Shown here: piece after piece, positions 19,019-21,185 of the stretch
Position numbering within the stretch: position 1 is the first letter of the stretch
Layout: each line of letters opens with the position of its first letter
DNA from: a virus
DNA: 21,185 nucleotides
Virus record (IMG/VR): IMGVR_UViG_3300049215_000519
Span: 64,001 to 85,185 of that record
Direction: 5' to 3' (one strand)
Notes under the pieces: generated by a model
Seen by the model: the letters and a program-made list of their open reading frames with translations, nothing else
What the model was told of the DNA's origin: nothing
The model's database searches: none
Translations under genes and position numbers: made by a program

Positions 19019-19235
19019 CCAGTTCTTCTGCATAGGCGAGCGCGCAGCGGACCGATGCAGCCTCGATCGGCAGCAGGTCTCCCCGCTTCGCGCGGTCCAC
19101 GCAGTAGCGAGTCCTGCAGGTCATGAGCAGCACGCCGATGAACCGCGCTCCCACGAGCGTGGACGAGTCTCCGTCGAGAGGGGCGCCGCAGATGCGGCAG
19201 GACCACTCGCACGGCGCCGTGTTGCGCTGGGTCAC
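18912..19235 (-). CDS. Cys-rich zinc-ribbon-like protein
   Basis: The N-terminal part has CEWSCRICGAP (residues 9-19) and a later CRTRYC and RCALAYAEELV, giving a possible zinc ribbon followed by a helix. From about residue 78 (WRSLPHPPLRPQ) the frame runs antisense through the plus-strand gene at 18746 and looks like shadow sequence. GTG overlaps the TGA of the upstream HNH gene by four bases. The original stop was probably lost when the leftward block was joined tail-to-tail to the rightward operon. Function unknown. Confidence 0.5.
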   Translation of the reverse strand: MTQRNTAPCEWSCRICGAPLDGDSSTLVGARFIGVLLMTCRTRYCVDRAKRGDLLPIEAASVRCALAYAEELVKSWGTWRSLPHPPLRPQLRVGPAASVEPPSLRRP

Positions 19236-19792
19236 ACCCCAGATCGTTTCTTGGCGAATGCTGCTCGAGCCTTGGCTGCCGATGCTTGAATGGCTGGGCT
19301 AGTTCTGCCTTTCTTAGCCTTGCTGATTTGCTCGCCACGCCTTGGCTTGGTGATCGGCGAACCGCCTACCCAACGATATTGGTTGACGATATCGCTGATG
19401 TGCCCAGAGCTAACACCAAACCGTTCCGCAAGTTGAGTGTATGAAAGTCCCTGCTTGACCGAGTCTCTGATGCTCTGCGCATCGTCCGCTGTTAGCTTGG
19501 TGCTCCTCAAGTTTCGGTTCTGCTCAGTAACCGTGGCCCAACGGCAGTTACTTGGTTTGTAGTCGCCATCTTTGTCAGGCCAGCGGTCAAGCGTCTTATC
19601 CTCAGGCCTCAGCCCCATGTCTTCTAGAAAGTTTCTGAACTTTCGCCATCGTAGGCAGACCTTGATTCCGCGACCACCGTATCGAGCGTACTCGTCATTT
19701 TTTGGGTTGGTGCAGCGTTGGATCATGTGCTGCCACGAGTAGTAGGTAGGGCTGGCTCCACCTGACCACGTATGGCTGTGAGCGCTATTCAT
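19232..19792 (-). CDS. HNH endonuclease with C-terminal helix-turn-helix
   Basis: The 186-residue protein has the common phage HNH layout: TYYSWQHMIQRCTNP near residues 16-30, YARYGGRGIKVC at 35-46, FRNFLEDMG at 52-60, then LDRWPDKDGDYKPSNCRWAT at 68-87 holding the HNH-type core. A helix-turn-helix follows (about 100-141, SYTQLAERFGVSSGHISDIV) that could direct DNA binding, and a basic Ala/Lys tail ends it. The start overlaps the TSCPD gene stop by 8 bases and the end overlaps the next gene (GTGA). It is probably a free-standing homing-type endonuclease in the leftward block. Unlike the HNH gene at 12594, I see no duplicated neighbouring gene end. Confidence 0.75.
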   Translation of the reverse strand: MNSAHSHTWSGGASPTYYSWQHMIQRCTNPKNDEYARYGGRGIKVCLRWRKFRNFLEDMGLRPEDKTLDRWPDKDGDYKPSNCRWATVTEQNRNLRSTKLTADDAQSIRDSVKQGLSYTQLAERFGVSSGHISDIVNQYRWVGGSPITKPRRGEQISKAKKGRTSPAIQASAAKARAAFAKKRSGV

Positions 19793-20168
19793 TGGGCTTC
19801 CCGAATTTGAGTTGGAGCCATTTGGCCAGAAGGTCCAAGGGTGACGTACACGACTTGATCTCCTCGTCGCCCGTGAAGCCGTTGGGCTTGAAGTTGGTCC
19901 CTCGGAGCTTGGGCAAGAAGGCCTCGAGAGGAACGCCGTACTGCAGGAGCGTCGAGATCAGCGTTGCCACGGCGTCGATCATGCCGGACGCGAGGGAGCC
20001 TGGCTTGTCCGCCTTGACGAACACCTCGCCGAGAGTTCCGTCTTCGTAGAAGCCGGTCGTGAAGTAGAAGTGCATCGTGTCCGTCGTGCCGTCCTTGTGG
20101 ACGTGCGGCAGCCTGAACACGCGGGTGATGGACTTCCTTTCCGACGGCAGCCGCCGCCGCTCTACCAT
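19785..20168 (-). CDS. TSCPD-domain protein
   Basis: The 127-residue protein matches the TSCPD domain first described at the C-terminus of some ribonucleotide reductases. A beta-meander (TMHFYFTTGFYEDGTLGEVFVKAD) is followed by a helix (GMIDAVATLISTLLQYGVP), GVPLEAFLPKLRG, and EIKSCTSPLDLLAKWL (residues 103-118), equivalent to the SCPD motif, here SCTSPLD. Stand-alone copies occur in phages and are often linked to nucleotide metabolism. ATG at 20168 is preferred because it overlaps the upstream stop within ATGGTAG and matches the genome's overlap style; an in-frame start at 20213 would overlap more. No Shine-Dalgarno is seen. The HNH gene starts within its last codons. Confidence 0.75.
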   Translation of the reverse strand: MVERRRLPSERKSITRVFRLPHVHKDGTTDTMHFYFTTGFYEDGTLGEVFVKADKPGSLASGMIDAVATLISTLLQYGVPLEAFLPKLRGTNFKPNGFTGDEEIKSCTSPLDLLAKWLQLKFGKPNE

Positions 20169-20377
20169 CGCGTCTCGTGTCCCCACACGCGGTGCGTCGA
20201 GCAGTTCGAGCACTCGTACATCACGTTCTCTACGGGACGGCTGATTGGACCGTCGTCGTCAGTTTTGACGAGCCGCATACTGTGATACGTGTGCAGCTGC
20301 GGCCTCCGGCACTTTAGGCACATGAGCAGCGCCTGCATCGTCCGCTGGAAGGCATGAACTCCATTGAGCCCGGTCAT
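20162..20377 (-). CDS. small zinc-ribbon-like protein (71 aa)
   Basis: Two CxxC pairs, CLKC near residue 19 and CSNC near residue 56, separated by a beta-hairpin-like region, indicate a zinc ribbon. It is the first gene of the leftward block (zinc ribbon, TSCPD, HNH, Cys-rich protein). The ATG lies 7 bases after the TAGATT of the phage promoter-like motif and has no Shine-Dalgarno, so translation is probably leaderless. Its stop overlaps the TSCPD gene start. Small CxxC...CxxC proteins may bind DNA, RNA or RNA polymerase; the target here is unknown. Confidence 0.65.
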   Translation of the reverse strand: MTGLNGVHAFQRTMQALLMCLKCRRPQLHTYHSMRLVKTDDDGPISRPVENVMYECSNCSTHRVWGHETRW

Positions 20378-20408
20378 CGGGGAAAATCTACCAGCTGGGT
20401 CTGACAGC
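20378..20408 (-). promoter_or_regulatory. phage promoter-like motif, minus strand
   Basis: On the minus strand GCTGTCAGACC (20408-20398) is followed after 7 bases (ending CTGG) by TAGATT (20390-20385) and 7 bases to the ATG at 20377. This is the third copy of the motif found at 10054 and 14663. Its box overlaps the plus-strand promoter candidate at 20402. Confidence 0.65.
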
Positions 20409-20424
20409 GCGCTAAGCTCAGCTC
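20402..20424 (+). promoter_or_regulatory. leaderless promoter candidate of lysis segment
   Basis: TAAGCT (20413-20418) ends 6 bases before the ATG at 20425; TGACA (20402-20406) lies upstream but at a short distance. No Shine-Dalgarno is present. Confidence 0.45.
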
Positions 20425-20694
20425 ATGTGGACGCAAGCAAAAATCATGATCGCGATGCTGAACTCGACGGTGATGAGCCTGGAGATGATCGGCGGGCTCG
20501 CCAAGCGTACCGACTATCCGCGCGAGGCGCTCGGTACGATCTCCGCGATCGTGATGAGTTGTGTTGAGGGCTTCCAGGGTCGAACCACAGCGCGCGACAT
20601 CGAAGGCGCGCTGCTCATGCTCAAGGCCAAGCTCGCCGATCAAGGTGGCATGCCGTCGATGAATCTCGTCGAAGAGTTCAAGGCTGCGCTGTGA
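20425..20694 (+). CDS. small helical protein, paralogue of the 18746 gene (89 aa)
   Basis: The 89-residue protein starts MWTQAKIMIAMLNSTVMSLE, with a Met-rich amphipathic helix. Residues from TISAIVMSCVEG to LKAKLADQ align without gaps to the protein encoded at 18746, and it ends VEEFKAAL. No membrane span is certain, although the first 25 residues are fairly hydrophobic. It is followed at once by the GH25 lysozyme gene, so the pair is probably one transcript and it may assist lysis. Its TGA overlaps a GTG in frame with the lysozyme. No known family recognised. Confidence 0.65.
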   Translation: MWTQAKIMIAMLNSTVMSLEMIGGLAKRTDYPREALGTISAIVMSCVEGFQGRTTARDIEGALLMLKAKLADQGGMPSMNLVEEFKAAL

Positions 20695-20732
20695 TCTTCG
20701 ATTGGTTACGACAGTTGTTCAAGGAGAAATCG

Positions 20733-21185
20733 ATGGCCATCAGCCCAATTTTTGCCGATGTATACGAAAACGACTTGAACGGCAACCCGAACATCCAGGC
20801 CTATGTCGACGCGGGTCTTCCGTGGGCGGGCATCGGCCTCAAAGCAACCGAGGGCACGTACTACCCAAGAAACCCGAATTGGTTTCAGAAACATTATCCG
20901 CTGGTGAAGAATCTTGCGGGCGCACGCTGGGGCCAGACGTTTTTCAGATGGTCCTATCACTATTTTCGGGTTGACGAGGATCCTGTGAAGCAGGCGGATT
21001 TCTACATGGGTCTCGTCGAGAGCAGTGGGGGCTTCGACATCGGTGATCTGCGGCCTGTCGTCGACGTCGAGAGCAGCGAACAGCCTGCCCATGCCTCGCC
21101 TCAGCAGGTGATCGATGGCGTCTCGGCGTTCGCTGCGCGCATCAAGTCGCGCCACGGCAAGGCGCCGATTCTATACGGTGGCAGC
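20733..21185 (+). CDS. GH25 lysozyme (endolysin), cut by window end
   Basis: The frame is open to the end of the window, giving 151 residues of a glycoside hydrolase family 25 muramidase. The N-terminal SPIFADVYEND is the first strand, GIGLKATEG (about 33-41) is typical of family 25, and SYHYFR is the strand with YHY. PVVDVESSE (about 108-116) carries the acidic catalytic pair D-x-E, and APILYGG is the last visible strand. It cleaves the N-acetylmuramic acid to N-acetylglucosamine bond of peptidoglycan. ATG at 20733 has AAGGAG 6 bases upstream. An in-frame GTG at 20691, overlapping the preceding TGA, would add 14 residues and is an alternative. No signal peptide, so a holin would be needed. 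Confidence 0.9.
   Translation, partial: MAISPIFADVYENDLNGNPNIQAYVDAGLPWAGIGLKATEGTYYPRNPNWFQKHYPLVKNLAGARWGQTFFRWSYHYFRVDEDPVKQADFYMGLVESSGGFDIGDLRPVVDVESSEQPAHASPQQVIDGVSAFAARIKSRHGKAPILYGGS

Overview
The window is a gene-dense stretch of about 21.2 kb, roughly 60% G+C by eye, that reads as part of a bacteriophage genome. Most genes are short and abut or overlap by 1-10 nt. There is no rRNA, tRNA, CRISPR array or insertion sequence that I can see. The recognisable functions are virion, adhesion, glycan-modification and lysis functions plus HNH endonucleases. No terminase, portal, HK97-type capsid, tape measure or packaging ATPase is visible here. Several small proteins instead carry one hydrophobic segment, often followed by Arg/Lys. 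Together with a tail-anchored lytic transglycosylase and two candidate single-jelly-roll proteins, this suggests a tailless phage with an internal membrane. That is an inference, not an identification. The lipoprotein with a lipobox in the lysis region fits a Gram-negative host. Many transcripts appear leaderless with an extended -10, a habit common in Actinobacteria and Deinococcota. The host is therefore unresolved.

Layout. 1-2.05 kb (+): a Met-rich protein, a small basic Cys protein, a multi-span membrane protein and a 236-aa capsid candidate closed by an intrinsic terminator. 2.05-3.05 kb (-): a reversed cassette with a nucleoside 2-deoxyribosyltransferase-like enzyme. 3.1-4.9 kb (+): three further structural candidates, including a 166-aa second jelly-roll candidate. 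4.9-10.05 kb (+): adhesion module, a 980-aa beta-helix tailspike-like protein between two proteins that each carry four copies of the same roughly 35-residue repeat. 10.08-12.6 kb (+): glycosyltransferase, dTDP-glucose 4,6-dehydratase-like enzyme, a possible zinc ribbon and a SAM methyltransferase. 12.6-13.2 kb: an HNH endonuclease gene inserted at the methyltransferase 3' end, with that end present twice. 13.2-16 kb (+): small genes, an A+T-richer pair of tail-anchored proteins, and an operon with a thioredoxin-fold protein and two zinc-ribbon-like proteins. 15.87-17.53 kb (-): small basic, Pro/Arg-rich and membrane proteins plus the transglycosylase. 17.58-19.02 kb (+): a peptidoglycan-binding-like membrane protein, a holin-like protein, a lipoprotein and a small protein. 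18.9-20.38 kb (-): a zinc-ribbon gene, a TSCPD-domain gene, a second HNH gene and another Cys-containing gene. 20.4-21.2 kb (+): a paralogue of the 18.75-kb protein and the start of a GH25 lysozyme cut by the window edge.

How it may work together. Virion proteins come from the left end, and the beta-helix/repeat proteins probably bind or degrade a surface polysaccharide. The sugar enzymes may decorate virion or host glycans. Virion membrane proteins with transglycosylase and peptidoglycan-binding domains may help entry, while the holin-like, lipoprotein and GH25 genes may serve exit. Transcription appears to be organised by a repeated phage promoter-like motif. It consists of an 11-bp box, 7 nt, TAGNNT, then 6-7 nt to the start codon, and occurs at 10054, 14663 and, on the minus strand, 20408. 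The most unusual observation is the HNH insertion at 12570-13172, where the duplicated gene end is synonymously recoded. No stretch longer than about 300 bases lacks a gene.
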